NCBI RefSeq assembly: GCF_050947875.1
Contig: NW_027460412.1
Span: 248,001-312,000 of the forward strand
Reading direction: 5' to 3'
DNA length: 64,000 bases
DNA from: Dermacentor variabilis
Lineage: Eukaryota > Arthropoda > Arachnida > Ixodida > Ixodidae
Shown here: one piece after another, positions 8,147-21,542 of the stretch
Position numbering within the stretch: position 1 is the stretch's first letter
Layout: each line of letters opens with the position of its first letter
Made by a program: the position numbers and the translations under genes
Notes under the pieces: generated by a model
What the model was told of the DNA's origin: nothing
The model's input: only the letters and a program-made list of their open reading frames with translations
Database searches by the model: none

Positions 8147-9192
8147 ATGTGCATGCTTAACAAGTGGTTTCGCACAAATCCATGCGCGGGTGCTAAAAAG
8201 AGCAGCATGGGCGTGCTTGGCACTTAATTTGGTAGAAATCCACGTGCCCGTTCTGCCAAAAGCACCATTTGCATGCATACCTTTTGGTTTTGGAGAAAAC
8301 AACGTTCGCGTCTTCGAAAAGATGCATGTGCATGCTTAACAAGTGGTTTGGCACAAATCCACGCGCGGGTGCTAAAAAGAGCAGCATGGCCGTGCTTAGC
8401 GCGTCGTTTGGTAGAAATCCACGTGCGCGTTCTGCCAAAAGCACCATTTGCATGCACATCTTTAGGTTTTGCAGAAAACAAACTCCGCGTCTACTAAAGA
8501 TGCATGTGCATGCTTAACAAGTGGTTTGGCACAAATCCATGCGCGGGTGCTAAGAAGAGCAGCATGGGCGTGCTTGGTACGTCGTTTGGTAGAAATCCAC
8601 GTGCGCGTTCTGCCAAAACCGCCATTTGCATGCTTATCTTGTGGTTTTGCAGAAAACAACGTCCGCGTCTACCAAAATATGCACGTGCATGCTAAACAAG
8701 TGGTTTGGCACAAATCCATGCGCGGGTGCTAAAAAGAGCAGCATGGGCGTGCTTAGCACATCGTTTGGTAGAAATCCACGTGCGCGTTCTGCCAAAAGCA
8801 CCATTTATTTGCATGCATATCTTGTCGTTTTGAAGAAAACAACGTCTGCGTCTACCAAAAGATGCATGTGCATGCTTAACAAGTGGTTTGGCACAAATCC
8901 ATGCGCGGGTGCTAAAAAGAACAGCATGCGTGTGCTTAGCAGCACATTTGGTAGAAATCCACGTGCGCGTTCTGCCAAAAGCACCGTTTGCATGCATACC
9001 TTGTGGTTTTGCAGAAAACAACGTCCGCGTCTACCAAAACATGCATGTGCATGCTTAACAAGTGGTTTGGCGAAAATCCATGCGCGGGTGCTAAAAAGAG
9101 CAGCATGGGCGTGCTTAGCACGTCGTTTGGTAGAAATCCACGTGCGCTTTCTTCCAAAAGCACCATTCATTTGCATGCATATCTTGTGGTTT
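8147..9192 (+). repeat. Copied segment, second copy (offset 3222)
   Basis: Matches 4925-5970. It ends at a GCAGATAACAACG variant of C where the three-copy 3.58-kb HOR begins. Confidence 0.8.
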
Positions 9193-12100
9193 TGCAGATA
9201 ACAACGTCCGCGTCTACCAAAATATGCATGTGCATGCTTAACAAGTGGTTTGGCACAAATCCATGCGCGGGTGCTAAAAAGAGCAGCATGGGCGTGCTTA
9301 GCACGTCCTTTGGTAGAAATCCACGTGCGCGTTCTGCCAAAACCACCATTTGCATGCATATCTTGTGGTTTTGCAGAAAACAACGTCCGCGTCTACCAAA
9401 AGATGCATGTGCATGCTTAACAAGTGGTTTGGCACAAATCCATGCGCGGGTGTTAAAAAAAGCAGAATGGGCGTGCCTAGCACGCCGTTTGGTAAAAATC
9501 CACGTGCGCGTTCTGCCAAAAACACCATTTGCATATATAGCTTGTGGTTTTGCAGAAAACAACGTCCGCGTCTACCAAAAGATGCATGTGCATGCTTAAC
9601 AAGTGGTTTGGCACAAATCCATGCGCGGGTGCTAAAAAGAGCAGCATGGGCGTGCTTAGCACGTCGTTTGGTAGAAATCCACGTGCGCGTACTGCCAAAA
9701 GCACCATTTGCATGCATATCTTGTGGTTTTGCAGAAAAGAACGTCCGCGTCTACCAAAAGATGCATGTGCATGCTTAACAAGTGGTTTGGCACAAATCCA
9801 TGCGCGGGTGCTAAAAAGAGCAGCATGGCCGTCCTTAGCACGTTGTTTGGTAGAAATCCACGTGCGCGTTCTGCCAAAAGCACCATTTGCATGCATATCT
9901 TGTGGTTTTGCAGAAAACAACGTCCGCGTCTACCAAAAGATACATGTGCATGCTTAACAAGTGGTTTGGCACAAATCCACGCGCGGGTGCTAAAAAGAGC
10001 AGATGGACGAGATTAGCACGTCTTTTGGTAGAAGTCCATGTGCACGTTCTGCCAAAAGCACAATTTGCATGCATATCTTGTGGTTTTGCAGAAAACACTG
10101 GCCGCGTCTACCAAAAGATGCATGTGCATGCTTAACAAGTGGTTTGGCACAAATCCATGCGCGGGTGCTAAAAAGACCAGCATGGCCGTGCTTAGCGCGT
10201 CGTTTGGTATAAATCCACATGCGCGTTCTGCCAAAAGCACCATTTGCATGCACATCTTTAGATTTTGCAGAAAACAACGTCCGCGTCTACCAAAAGATGC
10301 ATGTGCATGCTTAACAAGTGGTTTGGCACAAATCCACGCGCGGGTGCTAAAAAGAGCAGATGGACGAGATTAGCACGTCGTTTGCTATAAATCTACGTGC
10401 GCGCTCTGCCAAAAGCACCATTTGCATGCATACCTTGTGGTTTTGCAGAAAACAACGTCCACGTCTACCAAAAGATGCATGTGCATGCTTAACAAGTGGT
10501 TTGGCACAAATCCATGCGCGGCTGCTAAAAAGAGCAGCATAGGCGTTCTTAGCACGTCGTTTGGTAGAAATCCACGTGCGCGTTCTGCCAAAAGCACCAT
10601 TTGCATGCATATTTTGTGGTTTTGCAGAAAACAACGTCCGCGTCTACCAAAGCTGCATGTGTATGCTTAACAAGTGGTTTGGCACAAATCCAAGCGCGGG
10701 TCCTAAAAAAGCAGCATGGGCGTGCTTAGCATGTCGTTTGGTAGAAATCCACATGCGCGCTCTCCCAAAAGTACTATTTGCATGCATACCTTGTGGTTTT
10801 GCAGAAAACAACGTCCGCGTCTACCAAAATATGCATGTGCATGCTTAACAAGTGGTTTGGCACAAATCCATGCGCGGGTCCAAAAAAGAGCAGCATGGGC
10901 GTGCTTAGCACGTCCTTTGGTAGAAATCCACGTGCGCGTCCTGCCAAAAGCACCATTTGCATGCATATCTTGTTGTTTTGCAGAAAACAACGTCCGCGTC
11001 TACCAAAAGATGCATGTGCATGCTTAACAAGTGGTTTGGCACAAATCCATGTGCGGGTGCTAAAAAGAGCAGCATGGCCGTGCTTAGCACGTCGTTTTGT
11101 AGAAATCCACGTGCGCGTTCTGCCAAAAGCACAATTTGCATGCATATCTTGTGGTTTTGCAGAAAAGAAGGTCCGCGTCTACCAAAAGATGCATGTGCAT
11201 GCTTAACATGTGGTTTGGCACAAATCCATGCGCGGGTGCTAAAAAGAGCAGCATGGGCGTGCTTAGCAAGTCGTTTGGTAGAAGTCCGCGTGCGCGTTCT
11301 GCCAAAAGCACCATTTGCATGCACATCTTGTGGTTTTGCAGAAAACAACGTCCGCGTCTACCAAAAGATGCATGTGCATGCTTAACAAGTGCTTTGGCAC
11401 AAATGCATGCGCCGGTGCTAAAAAGAGCAGCGTGGGCGTGCCTAGCACGTCGTTTGGTAGAAATCCACGTGCACGTTCTGCAAAAAGCACCATTTGCATA
11501 TATAGCTTGTGGTTTCGCAGAAAACAACGTCAGCGTCTACCAAAAGATGCATGTGCATGCTCAACAAGTGCTTTGGCACAAATCCATGCGCGGGTCCAAA
11601 AAAGAGCAGCATGGGCGTGCTTCGCACGTCGTTTGGTAGAAATCCACGTGCGCGTTCTGCCAAAACCGCCATTTGCATGCATATCTTGTGGTTTTGCATA
11701 AAACAACGTCCGCGTCTACCAAAATATGCACGTGCATGCTAAACAAGTGGTTTGGCACAAATCCATGCGCGGGTGCTAAAAAGAGCAGCATGGGCGTGCT
11801 TAGCACATCGTTTAGTAGAAATCCACGTGCGCGTTCTGCCAAAAGCACCATTTATTTGCATGCATATCTTGTCGTTTTGCAGAAAACAACGTCTGCGTCT
11901 ACCAAAAGATGCATGTGCATGCTTAACAAGTGGTTTGGCACAAATCCATGCGCGGGTGCTAAAAAGAACAGCATGCGTGTGCTTAGCAGCACATTTGGTA
12001 GAAATCCACGTGCGCGTTCTGCCAAAAGCACCGTTTGCATGCATACCTTGTGGTTTTGCAGAAAACAACGTCCGCGTCTACCAAAACATGCATGTGCATG

Positions 12101-12752
12101 CTTAACAAGTGGTTTGGCAAAAATCCATGCGCGGGTGCTAAAAAGAGCAGCATGGGCGTGCTTAGCACGTCGTTTGGTAGAAATCCACGTGCGCTTTCTT
12201 CCAAAAGCACCATTAATTTGGATGCATATCTTGTGGTTTTGCAGAAAAGAACGACCGCATCTACCAAAAGATGCATGTGCATGCTTAACATGTGGTTTGG
12301 CACAAATCCATGCGCGGGTGCTAAAAAGAGCAGCATGGCCGTGCTTAGCAAGTCGTTTGGTAGAAATCCACGTGCGCGTTCTGCCAAAAGCATCATCTGC
12401 ATGCATATCTTGTGGTTTTGCAGAAAACAACGTCCGCGTCTACCAAAAGATGCATGTGCATGCTTAACAAATGGTTTCGCACAAATCCATGCGCGGCTGC
12501 TAAAAAGAGCAGCATAGGCGTTCTTAGCACGTCGTTAGGTAGAAATCCACGTGCGCGTTCTGCCAAAAGCACCATTTGCATGCATATTTTGTGGTTTTGC
12601 AGAAAACAACGTCCGCGTCTACCAAAGCTGCATGTGCATGCTTAACAAGTGGTTTGGCACAAATCCAAGCGCGGGTCCTAAAAAAGCAGCATGGGCGTGC
12701 TTAGCACGTCGTTTGGTAGAAATCCACGTGCGCGTACTGCCAAAAGCACCAT
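9171..12752 (+). repeat. 3.58-kb HOR, copy 1 (20 monomers)
   Basis: The sequence from about 9171 recurs at an offset of 3582 bp and then 3581 bp. Markers in order are GCAGATAACAACG (9195), the TATATAG variant (9530), two AGATGGACGAG monomers (9998, 10350), CAAAGCTGCATG (10649), GGGTCCAAAAAAGAGC (10876), the AACCGCC/AAGAACAGC cassette (11660-12020) and the CCATTAATTT insertion (12212). 3582 is 20 x 179 + 2, the extra bases reflecting the balance of small indels inside. Confidence 0.9.
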
Positions 12753-15700
12753 TTGCATGCATATCTTGTGGTTTTGCAGATAACAACGTCCGCGTCTACC
12801 AAAATATGCATGTGCATGCTTAACAAGTGGTTTGGCACAAATCCATGCGCGGGTGCTAAAAAGAGCAGCATGGGCGTGCTTAGCACGTCCTTTGGTAGAA
12901 ATCCACGTGCGCGTTCTGCCAAAACCACCATTTGCATGCATATCTTGTGGTTTTGCAGAAAACAACGTCCGCGTCTACCAAAAGATGCATGTGCATGCTT
13001 AACAAGTGGTTTGGCACAAATCCATGCGCGGGTGTTAAAAAAAGCAGAATGGGCGTGCCTAGCACGCCGTTTGGTAGAAATCCACGTGCGCGTTCTGCCA
13101 AAAACACCATTTGCATATATAGCTTGTGGTTTTGCAGAAAACAACGTCCGCGTCTACCAAAAGATGCATGTGCATGCTTAACAAGTGGTTTGGCACAAAT
13201 CCATGCGCGGGTGCTAAAAAGAGCAGCATGGGCGTGCTTAGCACGTCGTTTGGTAGAAATCCACGTGCGCGTACTGCCAAAAGCACCATTTGCATGCATA
13301 TCTTGTGGTTTTGCAGAAAAGAACGTCCGCGTCTACCAAAAGATGCATGTGCATGCTTAACAAGTGGTTTGGCACAAATCCATGCGCGGGTGCTAAAAAG
13401 AGCAGCATGGCCGTCCTTAGCACGTTGTTTGGTAGAAATCCACGTGCGCGTTCTGCCAAAAGCACCATTTGCATGCATATCTTGTGGTTTTGCAGAAAAC
13501 AACGTCCGCGTCTACCAAAAGATACATGTGCATGCTTAACAAGTGGTTTGGCACAAATCCACGCGCGGGTGCTAAAAAGAGCAGATGGACGAGATTAGCA
13601 CGTCTTTTGGTAGAAGTCCATGTGCACGTTCTGCCAAAAGCACAATTTGCATGCATATCTTGTGGTTTTGCAGAAAACACTGGCCGCGTCTACCAAAAGA
13701 TGCATGTGCATGCTTAACAAGTGGTTTGGCACAAATCCATGCGCGGGTGCTAAAAAGACCAGCATGGCCGTGCTTAGCGCGTCGTTTGGTATAAATCCAC
13801 ATGCGCGTTCTGCCAAAAGCACCATTTGCATGCACATCTTTAGATTTTGCAGAAAACAACGTCCGCGTCTACCAAAAGATGCATGTGCATGCCTAACAAG
13901 TGGTTTGGCACAAATCCACGCGCGGGTGCTAAAAAGAGCAGATGGACGAGATTAGCACGTCGTTTGCTATAAATCTACGTGCGCGCTCTGCCAAAAGCAC
14001 CATTTGCATGCATACCTTGTGGTTTTGCAGAAAACAACGTCCACGTCTACCAAAAGATGCATGTGCATGCTTAACAAGTGGTTTGGCACAAATCCATGCG
14101 CGGCTGCTAAAAAGAGCAGCATAGGCGTTCTTAGCACGTCGTTTGGTAGAAATCCACGTGCGCGTTCTGCCAAAAGCACCATTTGCATGCATATTTTGTG
14201 GTTTTGCAGAAAACAACGTCCGCGTCTACCAAAGCTGCATGTGTATGCTTAACAAGTGGTTTGGCACAAATCCAAGCGCGGGTCCTAAAAAAGCAGCATG
14301 GGCGTGCTTAGCATGTCGTTTGGTAGAAATCCACATGCGCGCTCTCCCAAAAGTACTATTTGCATGCATACCTTGTGGTTTTGCAGAAAACAACGTCCGC
14401 GTCTACCAAAATATGCATGTGCATGCTTAACAAGTGGTTTGGCACAAATCCATGCGCGGGTCCAAAAAAGAGCAGCATGGGCGTGCTTAGCACGTCCTTT
14501 GGTAGAAATCCACGTGCGCGTCCTGCCAAAAGCACCATTTGCATGCATATCTTGTTGTTTTGCAGAAAACAACGTCCGCGTCTACCAAAAGATGCATGTG
14601 CATGCTTAACAAGTGGTTTGGCACAAATCCATGTGCGGGTGCTAAAAAGAGCAGCATGGCCGTGCTTAGCACGTCGTTTTGTAGAAATCCACGTGCGCGT
14701 TCTGCCAAAAGCACAATTTGCATGCATATCTTGTGGTTTTGCAGAAAAGAAGGTCCGCGTCTACCAAAAGATGCATGTGCATGCTTAACATGTGGTTTGG
14801 CACAAATCCATGCGCGGGTGCTAAAAAGAGCAGCATGGGCGTGCTTAGCAAGTCGTTTGGTAGAAGTCCGCGTGCGCGTTCTGCCAAAAGCACCATTTGC
14901 ATGCACATCTTGTGGTTTTGCAGAAAACAACGTCCGCGTCCACCAAAAGATGCATGTGCATGCTTAACAAGTGCTTTGGCACAAATGCATGCGCCGGTGC
15001 TAAAAAGAGCAGCGTGGGCGTGCCTAGCACGTCGTTTGGTAGAAATCCACGTGCACGTTCTGCAAAAAGCACCATTTGCATATATAGCTTGTGGTTTCGC
15101 AGAAAACAACGTCAGCGTCTACCAAAAGATGCATGTGCATGCTCAACAAGTGCTTTGGCACAAATCCATGCGCGGGTCCAAAAAAGAGCAGCATGGGCGT
15201 GCTTCGCACGTCGTTTGGTAGAAATCCACGTGCGCGTTCTGCCAAAACCGCCATTTGCATGCATATCTTGTGGTTTTGCATAAAACAACGTCCGCGTCTA
15301 CCAAAATATGCACGTGCATGCTAAACAAGTGGTTTGGCACAAATCCATGCGCGGGTGCTAAAAAGAGCAGCATGGGCGTGCTTAGCACATCGTTTAGTAG
15401 AAATCCACGTGCGCGTTCTGCCAAAAGCACCATTTATTTGCATGCATATCTTGTCGTTTTGCAGAAAACAACGTCTGCGTCTACCAAAAGATGCATGTGC
15501 ATGCTTAACAAGTGGTTTGGCACAAATCCATGCGCGGGTGCTAAAAAGAACAGCATGCGTGTGCTTAGCAGCACATTTGGTAGAAATCCACGTGCGCGTT
15601 CTGCCAAAAGCACCGTTTGCATGCATACCTTGTGGTTTTGCAGAAAACAACGTCCGCGTCTACCAAAACATGCATGTGCATGCTTAACAAGTGGTTTGGC

Positions 15701-16333
15701 AAAAATCCATGCGCGGGTGCTAAAAAGAGCAGCATGGGCGTGCTTAGCACGTCGTTTGGTAGAAATCCACGTGCGCTTTCTTCCAAAAGCACCATTAATT
15801 TGGATGCATATCTTGTGGTTTTGCAGAAAAGAACGACCGCATCTACCAAAAGATGCATGTGCATGCTTAACATGTGGTTTGGCACAAATCCATGCGCGGG
15901 TGCTAAAAAGAGCAGCATGGCCGTGCTTAGCAAGTCGTTTGGTAGAAATCCACGTGCGCGTTCTGCCAAAAGCATCATCTGCATGCATATCTTGTGGTTT
16001 TGCAGAAAACAACGTCCGCGTCTACCAAAAGATGCATGTGCATGCTTAACAAATGGTTTCGCACAAATCCATGCGCGGCTGCTAAAAAGAGCAGCATAGG
16101 CGTTCTTAGCACGTCGTTAGGTAGAAATCCACGTGCGCGTTCTGCCAAAAGCACCATTTGCATGCATATTTTGTGGTTTTGCAGAAAACAACGTCCGCGT
16201 CTACCAAAGCTGCATGTGCATGCTTAACAAGTGGTTTGGCACAAATCCAAGCGCGGGTCCTAAAAAAGCAGCATGGGCGTGCTTAGCACGTCGTTTGGTA
16301 GAAATCCACATGCGCGCTCTCCCAAAAGTACTA
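12753..16333 (+). repeat. 3.58-kb HOR, copy 2
   Basis: It repeats copy 1 with very few changes that I could see, for example GCATGCCTAACAAG at 13889 where copy 1 has GCATGCTTAACAAG, and GTCCACCAAAAG at 14938 where copy 1 has GTCTACC. It diverges more at its right end (16300-16390), where GTACTATTTCATGC replaces GCACCATTTGCATGC. Confidence 0.9.
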
Positions 16334-19300
16334 TTTCATGCATACCTTGTGGTTTTGCAGAAAACAACGTCCGCGTCTATCAAAATATGCATGTGCATGC
16401 TTAACAAGTGGTTTGGCACAAATCCATGCGCGGGTCCAAGAAAGAGCAGCATGGGCGTGCTTAGCACGTCCTTTGGTAGAACTCCACGTGCGCGTTCTGC
16501 CAAAACCACCATTTGCATGCATATCTTGTGGTTTTGCAGAAAACAACGTCCGCGTCTACCAAAAGATGCATGTGCATGCTTAACAAGTGGTTTGGCACAA
16601 ATCCATGCGCGGGTGTTAAAAAAAGCAGAATGGGCGTGCCTAGCACGCCGTTTGGTAGAAATCCACGTGCGCGTTCTGCCAAAAACACCATTTGCATATA
16701 TAGCTTGTGGTTTTGCAGAAAACAACGTCCGCGTCTACCAAAAGATGCATGTGCATGCTTAACAAGTGGTTTGGCACAAATCCATGCGCGGGTGCTAAAA
16801 AGAGCAGCATGGGCGTGCTTAGCACGTCGTTTGGTAGAAATCCACGTGCGCGCACTGCCAAAAGCACCATTTGCATGCATATCTTGTGGTTTTGCAGAAA
16901 AGAACGTCCGCGTCTACCAAAAGATGCATGTGCATGCTTAACAAGTGGTTTGGCACAAATCCATGCGCGGGTGCTAAAAAGAGCAGCATGGCCGTCCTTA
17001 GCACGTTGTTTGGTAGAAATCCACGTGCGCGTTCTGCCAAAAGCACCATTTGCATGCATATCTTGTGGTTTTGCAGAAAACAACGTCCGCGTCTACCAAA
17101 AGATACATGTGCATGCTTAACAAGTGGTTTGGCACAAATCCACGCGCGGGTGCTAAAAAGAGCAGATGGACGAGATTAGCACGTCTTTTGGTAGAAGTCC
17201 ATGTGCACGTTCTGCCAAAAGCACAATTTGCATGCATATCTTGTGGTTTTGCAGAAAACACTGGCCGCGTCTACCAAAAGATGCATGTGCATGCTTAACA
17301 AGTGGTTTGGCACAAATCCATGCGCGGGTGCTAAAAAGACCAGTATGGCCGTGCTTAGCGCGTCGTTTGGTATAAATCCACATGCGCGTTCTGCCAAAAG
17401 CACCATTTGCATGCACATCTTTAGATTTTGCAGAAAACAACGTCCGCGTCTACCAAAAGATGCATGTGCATGCTTAACAAGTGGTTTGGCACAAATCCAC
17501 GCGCGGGTGCTAAAAAGAGCAGATGGACGAGATTAGCACGTCGTTTGCTATAAATCTACGTGCGCGCTCTGCCAAAAGCACCATTTGCATGCATACCTTG
17601 TGGTTTTGCAGAAAACAACGTCCACGTCTACCAAAAGATGCATGTGCATGCTTAACAAGTGGTTTGGCACAAATCCATGCGCGGCTGCTAAAAAGAGCAG
17701 CATAGGCGTTCTTAGCACGTCGTTTGGTAGAAATCCACGTGCGCGTTCTGCCAAAAGCACCATTTGCATGCATATTTTGTGGTTTTGCAGAAAACAACGT
17801 CCGCGTCTACCAAAGCTGCATGTGTATGCTTAACAAGTGGTTTGGCACAAATCCAAGCGCGGGTCCTAAAAAAGCAGCATGGGCGTGCTTAGCATGTCGT
17901 TTGGTAGAAATCCACATGCGCGCTCTCCCAAAAGTACTATTTGCATGCATACCTTGTGGTTTTGCAGAAAACAACGTCCGCGTCTACCAAAATATGCATG
18001 TGCATGCTTAACAAGTGGTTTGGCACAAATCCATGCGCGGGTCCAAAAAAGAGCAGCATGGGCGTGCTTAGCACGTCCTTTGGTAGAAATCCACGTGCGC
18101 GTCCTGCCAAAAGCACCATTTGCATGCATATCTTGTTGTTTTGCAGAAAACAACGTCCGCGTCTACCAAAAGATGCATGTGCATGCTTAACAAGTGGTTT
18201 GGCACAAATCCATGTGCGGGTGCTAAAAAGAGCAGCATGGCCGTGCTTAGCACGTCGTTTTGCAGAAATCCACGTGCGCGTTCTGCCAAAAGCACAATTT
18301 GCATGCATATCTTGTGGTTTTGCAGAAAAGAAGGTCCGCGTCTACCAAAAGATGCATGTGCATGCTTAACATGTGGTTTGGCACAAATCCATGCGCGGGT
18401 GCTAAAAAGAGCAGCATGGGCGTGCTTAGCAAGTCGTTTGGTAGAAGTCCGCGTGCGCGTTCTGCCAAAAGCACCATTTGCATGCACATCTTGTGGTTTT
18501 GCAGAAAACAACGTCCGCGTCTACCAAAAGATGCATGTGCATGCTTAACAAGTGCTTTGGCACAAATGCATGCGCCGGTGCTAAAAAGAGCAGCGTGGGC
18601 GTGCCTAGCACGTCGTTTGGTAGAAATCCACGTGCACGTTCTGCAAAAAGCACCATTTGCATATATAGCTTGTGGTTTCGCAGAAAACAACGTCAGCGTC
18701 TACCAAAAGATGCATGTGCATGCTCAACAAGTGCTTTGGCACAAATCCATGCGCGGGTCCAAAAAAGAGCAGCATGGGCGTGCTTCGCACGTCGTTTGGT
18801 AGAAATCCACGTGCGCGTTCTGCCAAAACCGCCATTTGCATGCATATCTTGTGGTTTTGCATAAAACAACGTCCGCGTCTACCAAAATATGCACGTGCAT
18901 GCTAAACAAGTGGTTTGGCACAAATCCATGCGCGGGTGCTAAAAAGAGCAGCATGGGCGTGCTTAGCACATCGTTTAGTAGAAATCCACGTGCGCGTTCT
19001 GCCAAAAGCACCATTTATTTGCATGCATATCTTGTCGTTTTGCAGAAAACAACGTCTGCGTCTACCAAAAGATGCATGTGCATGCTTAACAAGTGGTTTG
19101 GCACAAATCCATGCGCGGGTGCTAAAAAGAACAGCATGCGTGTGCTTAGCAGCACATTTGGTAGAAATCCACGTGCGCGTTCTGCCAAAAGCACCGTTTG
19201 CATGCATACCTTGTGGTTTTGCAGAAAACAACGTCCGCGTCTACCAAAACATGCATGTGCATGCTTAACAAGTGGTTTGGCAAAAATCCATGCGCGGGTG

Positions 19301-19914
19301 CTAAAAAGAGCAGCATGGGCGTGCTTAGCACGTCATTTGGTAGAAATCCACGTGCGCTTTCTTCCAAAAGCACCATTAATTTTGATGCATATCTTGTGGT
19401 TTTGCAGAAAAGAACGACCGCATCTACCAAAAGATGCATGTGCATGCTTAACATGTGGTTTGGCACAAATCCATGCGCGGGTGCTAAAAAGAGCAGCATG
19501 GCCGTGCTTAGCAAGTCGTTTGGTAGAAATCCACGTGCGCGTTCTGCCAAAAGCATCATCTGCATGCATATCTTGTGGTTTTGCAGAAAACAACGTCCGC
19601 GTCTACCAAAAGATGCATGTGCATGCTTAACAAATGGTTTCGCACAAATCCATGCGCGGCTGCTCAAAAGAGCAGCATAGGCGTTCTTAGCACGTCGTTA
19701 GGTAGAAATCCACGTGCGCGTTCTGCCAAAAGCACCATTTGCATGCATATTTTGTGGTTTTGCAGAAAACAACGTCCGCGTCTACCAAAGCTGCATGTGC
19801 ATGCTTAACAAGTGGTTTGGCACAAATCCAAGCGCGGGTCCTAAAAAAGCAGCATGGGCGTGCTTAGCACGTCGTTTGGTAGAAATCCACATGCGCGCTC
19901 TCCCAAAAGTACTA
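16334..19914 (+). repeat. 3.58-kb HOR, copy 3
   Basis: Matches copy 2 at an offset of 3581, most tightly from about 16483, and the match continues to about 20064. Differences are sparse: GACCAGTATGG (17341), GTTTTGCAGAAATCC at 18257, and CTGCTCAAAAGAGC at 19661. Its tail is included in the next, 1791-bp duplication, so that event came after this HOR existed. Confidence 0.88.
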
Positions 19915-21542
19915 TTTCATGCATACCTTGTGGTTTTGCAGAAAACAACGTCCGCGTCTATCAAAATATGCATGTGCATGCTTAACAAGTGGTTTGGCAC
20001 AAATCCATGCGCGGGTCCAAGAAAGAGCAGCATGGGCGTGCTTAGCACGTCCTTTGGTAGAACTCCACGTGCGCGTCCTGCTAAAAGCACCATTTGCATG
20101 CATATCTTGTTGTTTTGCAGAAAACAACGTCCGCGTCTACCAAAAGATGCATGAGCATGCTTAACAAGTGGTTTGGCACAAATCCATGCGCGGGTGCTAA
20201 AAAGAGCAGCATGGCCGTGCTTAGCACGTCGTTTTGAAGAAATCCACGTGCGCGTTCTGCCAAAAGCACAATTTGCATGCATATCTTGTGGTTTTGCAGA
20301 AAAGAACGTCCGCGTCTACCAACAGATGCATGTGCATGCTTAACATGTGGTTTGGCACAAATCCATGCGCGGGTGCTAAAAAGAGCAGCATGGGCGTGCT
20401 TAGCAAGTCGTTTGGTAGAAGTCCACGTGCGCGTTCTGCCAAAAGCACCATTTGCATGCACATCTTGTGGTTTTGCAGAAAACAACGTCCGCGTCTACCA
20501 AAAGATGCATGTGCATGCTTAACAAGTGCTTTGGCACAAATCCATGCGCATGGTGCTAAAAAGAGCAGCGTGGGCGTGCCTAGCACGTCGTTTGGTAGAA
20601 ATCCACGTGCGCGTTCTGCAAAAAGCACCATTTGCATATATAGCTTGTGGTTTCGCAGAAAACAACGTCTGCGTCTACTAAAGATGCATGTGCATGCTTA
20701 ACAAGTGGTTTGGCACAAATCCATGCGCGGGTGCTAAAAAGAGCAGCATGGGCGTGCTTAGCACGTCGTTTGGTAGAAATCCACGTGCGCTTTCTTCCAA
20801 AAGCACCATTAATTTGGATGCATATCTTGTGGTTTTGCAGAAAACAACGACCGCGTCTACCAAAAGATGCATGTGCATGCTTAACATGTGGTTTGGCACA
20901 AATCCATGCGCGGGTGCTAAAAAGAGCAGCATGGCCGTGCTTAGCAAGTCGTTTGGTAGAAATCCACGTGCGCGTTCTGCCAAAAGCATCATCTGCATGC
21001 ATATCTTGTGGTTTTGCAGAAAACAACGTCCGCGTCTACCAAAAGATGCATGTGCATGCTTAACAAGTGGTTTGGCACAAATCCATGCGCGGGTGCTCAA
21101 AAAAGCAGCATGGGCGTGCCTAGCACGCCGTTTGGTAGAAATCCACGTGCGCGTTCTACCAAAAACACCATTTGCATATATAGCTTGTGGTTTCGCAGAA
21201 AACAACGTCCGGGTCTACCAAAAGATGCATGTGCATGCTTAAAAAGTGTTTTGGCACAAATCCATGCGCGGGTGCTAAAAAGAGCAGCATGGGCGTGCTT
21301 AGCACGTCGTTTGGTAGAAATCCACGTGCGCGTACTGCCAAAAGCACCATTTGCATGCATATCTTGTGGTTTTACAGAAAAGTACGTCCGCGTATACCAA
21401 AAGATGCATGTGCATGCTTAACAAGTGGTTTGGCACAAATCCATGCGCGGGTGCTAAAAAGAGCAGCATGGGCGTCCTTAGCACGTTGTTTGGTAGAAAT
21501 CCACGTGCGCGTTCTGCCAAAAGCACCATTTGCATGCATATC
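19752..21542 (+). repeat. 1791-bp tandem duplication, copy 1 (10 monomers)
   Basis: The block is followed directly by a second copy. Every stretch compared between the two copies was the same, including private variants such as TCTATCAAAATATG, CCAAGAAAGAGC, GCGCATGGTGCTAAAAAG (a 1-bp longer A unit), CAACAGATGC and GGTTTTACAGAAAAGTACG. The bounds are set by CATATTTTGTGG versus CATATCTTGTGG at the left and CAAAGCTGCATG versus CAAAAGATACATG at the right. Confidence 0.88.
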
